Under the pieces are notes generated by a model. The model saw only the letters and a list, made by a program, of their open reading frames with translations. It ran no database searches and had not been told where the DNA came from. From the NCBI GenBank assembly GCA_002928735.1, contig PERL01000001.1, positions 248,001 through 312,000 on the forward strand: DNA of 64,000 bases, given 5' to 3'. Positions 55,476 to 64,000 of the stretch are shown piece by piece. The position numbers were made by a program, and so were the translations under genes. Position 1 is the first letter of the stretch. Each line of letters begins with the position of its first letter. The stretch comes from Hyphomicrobium sp. (GTDB lineage Bacteria > Pseudomonadota > Alphaproteobacteria > Rhizobiales > Hyphomicrobiaceae).

Positions 55476-56123
55476 CTAGCTTCTATTATCCTTCACCGTG
55501 TCAGCCCCAGATTCGGCCGCTACCGGTTCCGTCGCCGCCGCCTTCTCCCCCTCGATGGGATAGAAGGTGTAAGACAACGTTATTTCCTTCAGCCGCGATG
55601 CTTCCGGATCCGTCACCAAATTCGGATCGACGAAAAACGACACCGGCATCTCGATCGACTGCCCCGGCTCCAGCGTCTGCTCCTGGAAGCAGAAACATTC
55701 GATCTTGCTGAAGAAGAGCCCTGCCGCATCGGGCGCCACGTTGAACGTCGCCGTTCCCGTAACCTTGCGGTCGCTCGTATTCGTCGCGCGGTAAAACACC
55801 AGCATGTTCTCGCCGATGTGCGCTTCCACCGTGCGCTGAACCGGCTCGAACGACCAGCCCAACTTGGGCGAAACGTTCGAGTCGAACCGCACTGTAATCG
55901 TGCGATTGAGAACCACGTCAGATGGCTTATCCGCCTTTTGCGTCGTGCCGCCCAGTCCCGTGACCTGGCAGAACATCTGATACAGTGGCACCGCCGCATA
56001 GGCCGCGCACGCCATCGTCACAACGCCGCCCACGCACATCAGCGCCACTTTCGTGTCGCTCTTCGGCGCTGTCCGCTGTGGCGTCTGTGGCGTGTCTGCG
56101 GTCACGTTGGCTGTCTCCGTCAA
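55476..56123 (-). CDS. ctaG: Cytochrome c oxidase assembly protein CtaG (Cox11)
   Basis: 215 aa. One membrane segment (about 25-47), then a beta-sandwich periplasmic domain. Copper ligands are in [10 protein letters not shown] (Cys143, Cys145), and another conserved Cys52 is in [10 protein letters not shown]. It delivers copper to the CuB site of CtaD. The C-terminal ~25 residues are an unconserved Ala/Glu tail. Its ATG overlaps the stop of the coxF-like gene by 4 nt. Confidence 0.95.
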   Translation of the reverse strand: MTETANVTADTPQTPQRTAPKSDTKVALMCVGGVVTMACAAYAAVPLYQMFCQVTGLGGTTQKADKPSDVVLNRTITVRFDSNVSPKLGWSFEPVQRTVEAHIGENMLVFYRATNTSDRKVTGTATFNVAPDAAGLFFSKIECFCFQEQTLEPGQSIEMPVSFFVDPNLVTDPEASRLKEITLSYTFYPIEGEKAAATEPVAAESGADTVKDNRS

Positions 56124-56296
56124 ATGCTGCGATTGGCGACGCTGCCGCCAAGATGCACGATCGTCGCCGCATAGAACATGATCACCAGGAAGCCGAGCCC
56201 CAGTGCGATCGCGATCGACCGCAAGCGGCGGCGCTTCTTTTCAGCGGCAGCCACCGCCGCATCAGTCCCAGAAATCGTGTTGGACATATCGTTCAC
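56120..56296 (-). CDS. CoxF-like small membrane protein
   Basis: 58 aa from the GTG at 56296 (AAAGGA 8 nt upstream); an ATG at 56287 gives 55 aa. A basic cytoplasmic patch (KKRRRLR) precedes one membrane segment (about 30-48, ALGLGFLVIMFYAATIVHLGG). Small proteins of this kind (CoxF) lie between ctaB and ctaG in Hyphomicrobiales; role in oxidase assembly is suspected from position only. Overlaps the ctaG start. Confidence 0.8.
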   Translation of the reverse strand: MNDMSNTISGTDAAVAAAEKKRRRLRSIAIALGLGFLVIMFYAATIVHLGGSVANRSI

Positions 56297-56307
56297 GCGA
56301 GTTCCTT

Positions 56308-57240
56308 TCACGCCAACAGGCGGTTCATCGCGCCCTCGATAACGAGGATCGCGAACAGCGCGTAGAGATAGAGAATAGAAAACCAGAAGAGACGCTTGCA
56401 GGCCTTGTCCGCCTCGCGCCCCTCGGTGATCCGCCACACATCGACGGCGAACCACAAGAAGATTGCGCCCAGCACCACGGACGCGACCCCATATGTGATG
56501 CCACCAAGCCCGATGAACGCCGGCAGGATCGCCAACGGCACCAGAGCGATGGAATAGAGCAGAATCTGCTTTCGCGTCTCCGCGGGACCCGCCACCACCG
56601 GCAGCATCGGCACGCCCACGCGCTCGTAATCGCGCGACCGCAACAGCGCCAGCGCCCAGAAATGCGGCGGCGTCCACATAAATATGATGAGGAACAGCAG
56701 GATGCTTTCCAGGCTCACGCTGCCCGTCACCGCCGCCCAGCCGATCATGGGGGGAAACGCACCCGCCGCACCGCCAATCACGATGTTCTGCGGCGTCAGC
56801 CGCTTCAGCCACATCGTGTAGATGAAGAGATAATAGAAGATCGTCAGAGCCAGCAGCGCGCCAGCAACCCAGTTGACGAGCACGCCCAGCGTCATCACCG
56901 AAATGACTGCCAGCACGCCGCCGAACTGCAGCGACTCATCCGGCGTCACGCGTCCGCGCGGAATGGGGCGAGCCGCCGTCCGCGCCATGTTCTGATCGAT
57001 GTCGGCGTCGTACCACATGTTGAGCGCGCCCGACGCCCCGGCCCCGGCCGAAATCGCGATGATCGCGATCAGCCCTATCACCGGATGGATCGCGCCCGGC
57101 GCGACCAGCATGCCGGCCACCGCCGTGAGAATGACAAGCGTCATCACGCGCGGCTTCATCAGCGTCACGAAATCGCTGACGCTGGGTTCCAGAAGCTTCA
57201 GCGCTTCTGGGCTCTCGGCCTGTGCTCCGGCGGTCGTCAT
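56308..57240 (-). CDS. ctaB: Protohaem IX farnesyltransferase (haem O synthase)
   Basis: 310 aa, about nine membrane segments. It transfers farnesyl to haem b, making haem O for the oxidase. The prenyl-binding motifs are [23 protein letters not shown] (Asp-rich) and [33 protein letters not shown]. The ATG at 57240 follows GGGAAG; an in-frame start at 57273 is less likely. Between ctaD and coxF-like genes, as usual. Confidence 0.96.
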   Translation of the reverse strand: MTTAGAQAESPEALKLLEPSVSDFVTLMKPRVMTLVILTAVAGMLVAPGAIHPVIGLIAIIAISAGAGASGALNMWYDADIDQNMARTAARPIPRGRVTPDESLQFGGVLAVISVMTLGVLVNWVAGALLALTIFYYLFIYTMWLKRLTPQNIVIGGAAGAFPPMIGWAAVTGSVSLESILLFLIIFMWTPPHFWALALLRSRDYERVGVPMLPVVAGPAETRKQILLYSIALVPLAILPAFIGLGGITYGVASVVLGAIFLWFAVDVWRITEGREADKACKRLFWFSILYLYALFAILVIEGAMNRLLA

Positions 57241-57377
57241 CGTGCGTGCTTCCCGTCCCAAAACCGCGGCCATTATGGCTCTGTCGGTTGAATCCCGTTC
57301 CCGGGCGTTTCCTCAAGTGTTCCGCAAAGCCGTCGCCCGGTTCTATCGCCGGGCATGATGCAGCCTTGGGGTGAGTA

Positions 57378-57407
57378 AACCCGGCCGGCCTCTCGGCCAG
57401 CCGGGTT
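57378..57407 (-). terminator. Hairpin between ctaD and ctaB (partial terminator)
   Basis: AACCCGGC (57378-57385), GGCC (57387-57390), TCTC loop, GGCC (57395-57398), GCCGGGTT (57400-57407); one C-A mismatch. On the minus strand it lies 8 nt past the ctaD stop, followed by only TTTACT, so it may attenuate rather than fully end transcription into ctaB. Confidence 0.6.
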
Positions 57408-57415
57408 CGGTACTC

Positions 57416-59104
<1,689 letters not shown>

Positions 59105-59119
59105 TCAATCTGCATTGGC

Positions 59120-60040
59120 TCAATTCTTATCCGAAGCGTCGGCAACCGACTTCACGCCCGCATGTTCCAGCGCAACGCGATCGGTGATCTCCTTCGCCTT
59201 CTTGCGGTCACCGGCCTTCAGCGCGGCCGTCCACTGGTCGTACACGTCCTGGCTTACGACCCGCACGGCGATCGGCATGAAAGCATGGTTCATCCCGCAC
59301 AATTCCGAGCACTGGCCGTAGAAGATGCCTTGCTCTTCCGCGCGGAACCACGTCGAGGTCAGACGGCCCGGAACGGCGTCGATCTTCGAACCGAAGGACG
59401 GAATGGTCCAGTTATGGATCACGTCGTTCGACGTGACGAGCATGTGAACGACCTTGTTCACCGGCACGACAATTTCGTTGTCGACCGAGAGCAGCCGCGG
59501 CACCGGAAGACCCGTGGCCTTCGCCTTCTCCGCCACTTCCTCGTCGGAGAGCATGTTCGACGTCACCGTGAACGTCTTGTCCTCCGGAGTCGTGCCTGGA
59601 TACTCGTGTTCCCAAAACCAGGCGTTACCGATCGCCTTAATGGTCACGTCTGGCTTCGGATACGTGTACTGCAGCATCAAGAGCTTGAACGATGGGATCG
59701 CGATGGCAACGAGGATCAGGATCGGCACAACCGTCCACGCCACTTCCAAAAGCGTGTTGTGGGTCGTTTTCGACGGCACGGGGTTCTTGGATTCGCGGAA
59801 CCGGACCATCACATACAGCATCAGTCCGAGAACGAAGAGCGTGATCGCGATGATGATGATGTTCACCAGGTCGTAAAACGAGTGAATGTCGCGCGCGACT
59901 TCCGTCACCGGCCGCTGCAGGCCGATCTGGCCCGGCTCCGAATATCCCTGCACGGCCAGCGCCGGATCGGCGGCGCCAAATGCACCGGCAATCGCGGCGA
60001 GAATCGCCAGCGCTCCAAGTGTCCAAAAACGTGTCGTCAT
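59120..60040 (-). CDS. ctaC: Cytochrome c oxidase subunit II
   Basis: 306 aa. Signal peptide (about 1-29, ending ALA), two membrane segments (about 58-80 and 100-118), then a cupredoxin domain. The CuA site is GQCSELCGMNHAFMPI (Cys-x3-Cys-x3-His-x2-Met), with the upstream His in IHNWTIPSFGSKIDA and Trp/Tyr cytochrome c docking region NAWFWEHEYPG. No C-terminal haem c motif, so a classic aa3 subunit II. First gene of the cta operon. Confidence 0.97.
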   Translation of the reverse strand: MTTRFWTLGALAILAAIAGAFGAADPALAVQGYSEPGQIGLQRPVTEVARDIHSFYDLVNIIIIAITLFVLGLMLYVMVRFRESKNPVPSKTTHNTLLEVAWTVVPILILVAIAIPSFKLLMLQYTYPKPDVTIKAIGNAWFWEHEYPGTTPEDKTFTVTSNMLSDEEVAEKAKATGLPVPRLLSVDNEIVVPVNKVVHMLVTSNDVIHNWTIPSFGSKIDAVPGRLTSTWFRAEEQGIFYGQCSELCGMNHAFMPIAVRVVSQDVYDQWTAALKAGDRKKAKEITDRVALEHAGVKSVADASDKN

Positions 60041-60505
60041 GCCATTCTCCCCAGACCGGACCGGTTCGTGCCGGGCCTATTCGTCGATCAGGGGACGCGC
60101 CGAATCCCGGAGGTCTCTCCGGTTGAGATGATGGGCGATCAGAAATCAGCGTCGGCGGGCCGAGAAATCAGCCGCTGTCCTACCGTCCTGCAACCCGAGA
60201 GGCCAAAGCGATATGCAGGCCGGTAGTCCATGCTGGCATGCGCTTTTGCATCTTATCATCCGCGTGCGACGATCTTCCCCTTCGTCGCGGCCAGAACAAC
60301 CTGCAACTCCGGTCTAAGTCAAGTTTTTTGCGACAATTGTCCGCACCAAGTCATCCATACCTGACGCGGCAACGTTCGCGTTGTCCCCGCCACGCGACGC
60401 TCACGCCAAACTGTTGAAATCGTCTCGCTTCGGCCTCTTTCCTGGGCGAACGGAAGCCGCCGGCCATGGTAGGTCCATGTACCGGCCCTCTTCGACGGAC
60501 GCCTG
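60041..60505. other. Gene-free region holding the ctaC promoter area
   Basis: 465 nt between divergent ctaC and the IalB-like gene. On the minus strand a possible -35 TTGACT (60322-60317) is preceded by a perfect palindrome GACAATTGTC (60332-60341); the matching -10 is poor (TTGTTC). No gene or RNA that I can support. Confidence 0.45.
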
Positions 60506-61135
60506 ATGGGACACAACTGTGCGCCCGTGTCGCGCCTGAAGTCGACCAAACGCGAGATCGTGCACCCCATGCTCCATACGCCTACCCGCCATGCTGCACT
60601 GCCGCAACTGCATCGCCTCGCGATGCACCTCGTCGCGTGCCTGGCGCTGATCCTCGCCCTCGCTGGTCCCGCCGCCGCTCAAGACAACAAAAATCCGGAA
60701 ATGGCCGACGGCACCATCAAGGCCCAGCACGGCGACTGGCAGGTCGTGTGCAAGCCGCCGCCCGCCGGCGCCAAGAACGAAGTCTGCGCCCTCGTCCAGA
60801 GCGTCACCGCCGAAGACCGCCCCAACGTTGGCCTTACCGTCTATTTCCAGAAGTTCTCGCAGGGCATGCGTGTCCTGCGCGTCTTCGCCCCGGTTGGCGT
60901 CCTGCTGCCCCCCGGCATCGGCCTTAAGATCGACGACGTCGATGTCGGCCACGCGCCATTCCTGCGCTGCCACACGTTTGCCTGCTACGCGCAGGTCACG
61001 CTCGATGATAAGCTGATAGGTCAGTTTTCCGGCGGAAAAACCGCCATTTTCATCATCTTCCAGTCGGAAGAGGCGGGCATTGGCATCCCGCTGTCGCTGA
61101 ACGGTTTCAGCCAAGCCCTTGCCGCGCTCCCTTAA
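60506..61135 (+). CDS. Invasion-associated locus B (IalB) family protein
   Basis: 209 aa as drawn; ATGs at 60569 and 60623 are also in frame, and the last starts just before a normal signal peptide (MHLVACLALILALAGPAAAQ). The mature domain has GDWQVVCKPPPAG, EVCALVQSV, VLLPPGIGLKIDD, FLRCHTFACYAQVTLDD and GIPLSLNGFSQAL, the IalB pattern with paired cysteines. IalB proteins are periplasmic or surface proteins; the name comes from Bartonella, and no pathogenic role is implied here. Start uncertain, family fairly sure. Confidence 0.8.
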   Translation: MGHNCAPVSRLKSTKREIVHPMLHTPTRHAALPQLHRLAMHLVACLALILALAGPAAAQDNKNPEMADGTIKAQHGDWQVVCKPPPAGAKNEVCALVQSVTAEDRPNVGLTVYFQKFSQGMRVLRVFAPVGVLLPPGIGLKIDDVDVGHAPFLRCHTFACYAQVTLDDKLIGQFSGGKTAIFIIFQSEEAGIGIPLSLNGFSQALAALP

Positions 61136-61171
61136 TGGAAACGCGGCACGAACCCGTCTGCGATGGAGCGA

Positions 61172-61648
61172 TTACTCGCGCCCGTTCGGCATCCGGATCA
61201 CGTCCGCCTTGCGCGGCGCCGGGCGCTCGGACTTCTCCGTCACGCCAGCCTTGGGAAACACCACTCCGCCAGATGCCAGCCCCGCGCCCGTCGGCAACGA
61301 CGACGCGAACGCCTCGCTCCACGCCGACGCAATCCGCGTCGTGGCGTCCTGATACTGAGACATCGCCGTCTGCCAGAAACGCGTCTGCTCGTTGACCAGA
61401 TCGGCCGCCGTCCGGCACCGCGACAGCCGCTGCGGAATGCCCAGGACAGCCTGCGCCCGCCGGCTGAAGAATGTCATCAGCTCCATCTGCTGGATCGTCA
61501 GCGCCTTCATTGGCCCCATGCCGGCGGCCGACATGCCGTCCATGATTTGCTTGGGATCGAACGCCATCGGTTCGAACGGCTTCGGACCCATCGTCTGCGT
61601 CCCGAGCCAGTCATGCATATGCGGATTGTTCGGCGAGGGCTTGTCCAT
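61172..61648 (-). CDS. Phasin-like protein
   Basis: 158 aa from the ATG at 61648 (GAGGA upstream; a GTG at 61672 is possible). The helical core (about 45-120) reads MKALTIQQMELMTFFSRRAQAVLGIPQRLSRCRTAADLVNEQTRFWQTAMSQYQDATTRIASAW, the amphipathic helix pattern of phasins that coat polyhydroxyalkanoate granules or act as helical adaptors. N- and C-termini are disordered. No phaC or other PHA gene is nearby, so binding to PHA is inference. Convergent with the IalB-like gene. Confidence 0.75.
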   Translation of the reverse strand: MDKPSPNNPHMHDWLGTQTMGPKPFEPMAFDPKQIMDGMSAAGMGPMKALTIQQMELMTFFSRRAQAVLGIPQRLSRCRTAADLVNEQTRFWQTAMSQYQDATTRIASAWSEAFASSLPTGAGLASGGVVFPKAGVTEKSERPAPRKADVIRMPNGRE

Positions 61649-61953
61649 AACGCGGTCGTCCTCTTGGGTCACGCTTGTTGGGTAACGCTTGTCTTGGAGC
61701 TGCGCGCCGGGGCGATCAGCTGCCTTCGTATAGTGGTTATTTTATTACGATTGCAAAAATCTCAACTTGGCCGTTCGTCACTTTTTCTCGATGACCCCAC
61801 GGTCCATGCACCCAGCCAAAGAAAACAACCCAAGATAGAACATAAAGACACCAAAACAACCTATTGATGCAAAATAGCAATCTTGGTTAAATGTGATTTG
61901 ACCACCAACTGTCTGCACTCAACATAACGCTGTTCACGTTCGAGTTGCGTTGA
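61649..61953. other. AT-richer gene-free region with inverted repeat
   Basis: 305 nt, clearly lower in GC than its neighbours. It has a TTGACC hexamer (61898-61903) with CATAAC 19 nt on, and an inverted repeat GCACTCAAC (61915-61923) / GTTGAGTGC (61949-61957) with a 25-nt spacer, which overlaps the first possible start of the next gene. Probably promoter/operator DNA. Confidence 0.45.
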
Positions 61954-62826
61954 GTGCGCGTGATGCGGGAATGCATGCCCAATGCGGTCCGGGCCCAGCG
62001 GAGAGCCGTCCAAGCGACGGCTCTCGCCGCCCTATGCCTCGTCAGCCTCGCAGCCCCCGCACGCGCCGATGATACCCGCCCCTCCTGGCGTGACATCTGG
62101 AAGTGGCGCGAAACCTGGTCCGGCGTCGACATCGCGCGCGACAACTGGCTGCTTTACTCCGGCGTCACCGTTGCCCCGTTCGGCCATATCCACGAACCGG
62201 GCTGGCGCATGCGCCTCGCCGGTGGCTACGGCCAATACAAATACGAAGGCAACCGCGGCACCGGCCCCACGCCGCAAATCCAATCCTTCGCCGCCGCCAC
62301 TTATTACGGCGACGCGCTGATCGGCTACCTCGAACGCTGGGGCCCGCTCACCGCCAAAGCCTTCGCCGGCATTTCCTATCTCACCCACGAGATCGCCCCG
62401 CTCGATCCCGACAACCTCGTCTCCGGCGACGACATCGGCTTCAAAGGCACCCTCGAACTCTGGCTCAACATCGGCGACATGGGTTTCGCCTCCCTCGACG
62501 CCTCCTGGAACACCGCCCACGACACGCGCAACGTCCGCTCCCGCCTCGGCGCGCGCTTCGCCCCCAACTGGAGCGGCGGCGTCGAAGGCTGGCTCAACCT
62601 CGACAATCAAAGCGATTGCGACCTCGGTTGGGATGACAGCGCCGCCTGTCACGCCGACGACAAAACCGAACTCCTCGACTACACCCGCGCCGGACTCTTT
62701 CTCCGCTACGACTGGGACGGCGGCGAACTCTCCCTCTCTGGCGGCGTGTCCGGCGGCAGCTTCGCCTCCTCCGGAGAGGCATCCCCCGAACCCTACGCAA
62801 CCCTCAATTGGCTGACGCAGTTCTAA
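61954..62826 (+). CDS. BcsS-like outer-membrane beta-barrel protein
   Basis: 290 aa as drawn (GTG at 61954; ATGs at 61963 and 61975 are alternatives, the last avoiding the inverted repeat). Signal peptide ends near ARADD (about 39). The mature part alternates beta strands and turns: WLLYSGVTVAPFGHIHEPGWRMRLAGGYGQYKYEG, ALIGYLERWGPLTAKAFAG, ASLDASWNTAHDTRNVRSRLGARFAPNWSGGVEGW, LFLRYDWDGGELSLSGGVSGGSF, ending in an aromatic residue (NWLTQF) as outer-membrane barrels do. This resembles BcsS of alphaproteobacterial cellulose loci; no cellulose synthase genes are here, so the role is uncertain. Confidence 0.6.
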   Translation: MRVMRECMPNAVRAQRRAVQATALAALCLVSLAAPARADDTRPSWRDIWKWRETWSGVDIARDNWLLYSGVTVAPFGHIHEPGWRMRLAGGYGQYKYEGNRGTGPTPQIQSFAAATYYGDALIGYLERWGPLTAKAFAGISYLTHEIAPLDPDNLVSGDDIGFKGTLELWLNIGDMGFASLDASWNTAHDTRNVRSRLGARFAPNWSGGVEGWLNLDNQSDCDLGWDDSAACHADDKTELLDYTRAGLFLRYDWDGGELSLSGGVSGGSFASSGEASPEPYATLNWLTQF

Positions 62827-62985
62827 AGCACATCGGCGCACACCCACCGAACGTCATCCTCGTCCATGCACGAGTGCGCGCGGCGGACGGGGATCCAGCG
62901 CAAAACGCGCGCGTCAGCGCCCCATATCCTCCACCCTGCGACTCCCGCTAATCTCCCGCAAACCGCAACAACTGAAGTCCCATCC

Positions 62986-63279
62986 ATGCGCCCGCTCACA
63001 CACGCCATCGCTGCCCTGCTCCTGACGATCGCAGCCACCCCCGCGCACGCCGCCAAAACCTGCAGCGACGCAGCCATCTCTGCGCGCGGCGAACCCGCCC
63101 GCTTCCTCTGGCTCGCAAAAACCAAAGCCCGCGCCAACTGGCGCCGCAAAGTCCGCGCCACGCCCAACCTCGGCACCGACTTCGCAAACTGGGGCAACGC
63201 CGAAACCAGCGAAGAGCGCTGCATCACCGCCGAAGGCGGCACCGTCTGCATCTTCACCGGCTATCCGTGCAAGCGGTGA
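62986..63279 (+). CDS. Small secreted protein, unknown
   Basis: 97 aa from the ATG at 62986 (the frame is open to 62866). Signal peptide about 1-22, ending AHA. The mature part is basic, with four cysteines (KTCSDA, ERCITA, TVCIF, YPCKR) that could form two disulfides, and the helix RFLWLAKTKARANWRRKVRA. Family not recognised; small cationic periplasmic protein. Confidence 0.6.
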   Translation: MRPLTHAIAALLLTIAATPAHAAKTCSDAAISARGEPARFLWLAKTKARANWRRKVRATPNLGTDFANWGNAETSEERCITAEGGTVCIFTGYPCKR

Positions 63280-63325
63280 CATTGCTGGGCCGGTCTCGAA
63301 TATCGACCCCCCTCTCTATCAGCCA

Positions 63326-63745
63326 TCAATCCTGCGCCGGCGGCTCAACCGCATGCGAGCCCCACAGTTTCGCTTTGATGCCCAGGATGGCGGCAATGAG
63401 TGCAATCGCCCCAGCGATAGCGGTCACAGCCGTATATCCATACATCGATGCCACCCATGCCGTGAGTCCGAAACAAAAGACATAGAGGCTCGCGACGCCC
63501 AAGGGATACGACACAGTCTGAGCGGCGAAGTAAGTCACGAGCGCCAAGACCGGCCAGAAGAAAATCAAGTCGACACGGATGTTGCAGTTCGCGTCACACA
63601 ACGTGCCGTTAGCGATGTAGAATTCGTAGACGGCATAGGCCGCCCAGAGAACAAGCGCCAATATCTCAGCCGGACGCGGGCGCCGCAGTGCGGCCACTAC
63701 GAAGTACGCTGTCACGGCACCAGCGGCGAAAACGAACGGATACAT
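63326..63745 (-). CDS. Four-transmembrane hypothetical protein
   Basis: 139 aa, four hydrophobic segments (about 2-19, 26-46, 57-85, 95-122). AGGAGC precedes the ATG at 63745. The loop between segments 2 and 3 has two Cys (TLCDANCNIRVD). No enzyme motif. Convergent with the small secreted gene. Confidence 0.6.
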   Translation of the reverse strand: MYPFVFAAGAVTAYFVVAALRRPRPAEILALVLWAAYAVYEFYIANGTLCDANCNIRVDLIFFWPVLALVTYFAAQTVSYPLGVASLYVFCFGLTAWVASMYGYTAVTAIAGAIALIAAILGIKAKLWGSHAVEPPAQD

Positions 63746-64000
63746 GGCGATGCTCCTGTTTCGTTAGGATTTGGCGCGGGACAGGACGCCTCGGCTCTCC
63801 TGTCACATTTGGCACATGCCCGCACAACCGGGTCAAGGAGGCGCGACGCCGAAGAGTGAAAGTCGCGGGATGCCCCCAAAAAAATCTTCTCCCCCGCCCC
63901 AAGGAAATCCCAATCTCGTCCGTCCATAGGATCAAGGCACACACCCGTGCCGCGAGACCCTGACGCGTGAGCGAGCCCGCCGAAGCGCAAAACCGGACCG

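Noticed and set aside
54443-55711. 422-codon frame antisense to ctaE/ctaG
   Set aside because: His/Arg/Asp-biased composition typical of an antisense frame; the other strand is clearly ctaE. The same holds for 58106-59065 and 7644-9002.
63967-64000. GTG followed by 11 open codons at the window end
   Set aside because: Too short and without a ribosome site to call a gene, though a new gene may begin here.

Overview
The window looks like chromosomal DNA of a GC-rich alphaproteobacterium, most likely order Hyphomicrobiales (Rhizobiales), possibly Hyphomicrobium-like. The evidence is the gene order: mutY / dciA-like / dsbA / smc; atpI-atpB-atpE-atpF'-atpF as a separate Fo operon; ispH-thrB-rnhA; ctaC-ctaD-ctaB-coxF-ctaG-ctaE-DUF983-surf1-thrC-M16 peptidase; and a CcrM-type GANTC methyltransferase with a CtrA-type site upstream. 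Genus assignment is inference. I see no insertion sequence, prophage, CRISPR array, rRNA or tRNA. Almost everything is core genome, and the accessory flavour is confined to a few small islands.

Layout. 1-3.6 kb: the end of a coiled-coil protein, then a minus-strand set of three small membrane proteins including a SLATT-family 2TM protein, then an NnrU-family membrane protein. 3.7-11.8 kb: an L,D-transpeptidase, panB, a YfgM-like TPR protein, bamB, a THUMP/RlmL-like methyltransferase and prfC. 12.2-17.8 kb: a CHASE2 adenylate/guanylate cyclase convergent with a FecR-domain protein, a CDF metal transporter, and two membrane proteins. 17.9-24.4 kb: glyS, a winged-helix regulator, an ABC-F ATPase, rnhB, and a small unknown gene followed by a truncated copy of itself. 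24.5-31.4 kb: a large unknown membrane protein, a PepSY protein, ccrM, a MoxY/MoxX-like two-component pair and mutY. 31.5-40.3 kb: dciA-like, two tandem DsbA-type oxidoreductases, smc and the ATP synthase Fo operon. 40.3-46.1 kb: a lipoprotein, ispH, thrB, rnhA, a peroxiredoxin, a DsbD-like N-terminal domain protein and yqgE. 46.1-60.0 kb: one long minus-strand run from ctaC to a degenerate GGDEF-EAL membrane protein, carrying the aa3-type cytochrome c oxidase and its assembly factors. 60.5-64 kb: envelope and secreted proteins (IalB-like, phasin-like, BcsS-like) and small unknowns.

The genes fall into a few working groups. Respiration and energy: the cytochrome c oxidase subunits with haem O synthesis and copper/haem insertion factors, and the Fo sector of ATP synthase. 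Envelope building: BamB, YfgM, L,D-transpeptidase, the DsbA pair and the DsbD-like protein. Cell-cycle and chromosome: CcrM, SMC and DciA-like. Second-messenger signalling: the CHASE2 cyclase and the c-di-GMP-type receptor.

The least explained items are these. (i) A two-copy structured repeat sits directly on the stop codons of ispH and rnhA, with base-pair covariation between the copies. (ii) The SLATT membrane-protein cluster may be defence-related. (iii) The 1219-aa GGDEF-EAL protein has both active sites altered. (iv) A strong minus-strand terminator has no annotated gene feeding it. (v) A tandem gene duplication has a truncated second copy. Start codons were chosen by ribosome-binding site and family length; where they are uncertain this is stated.
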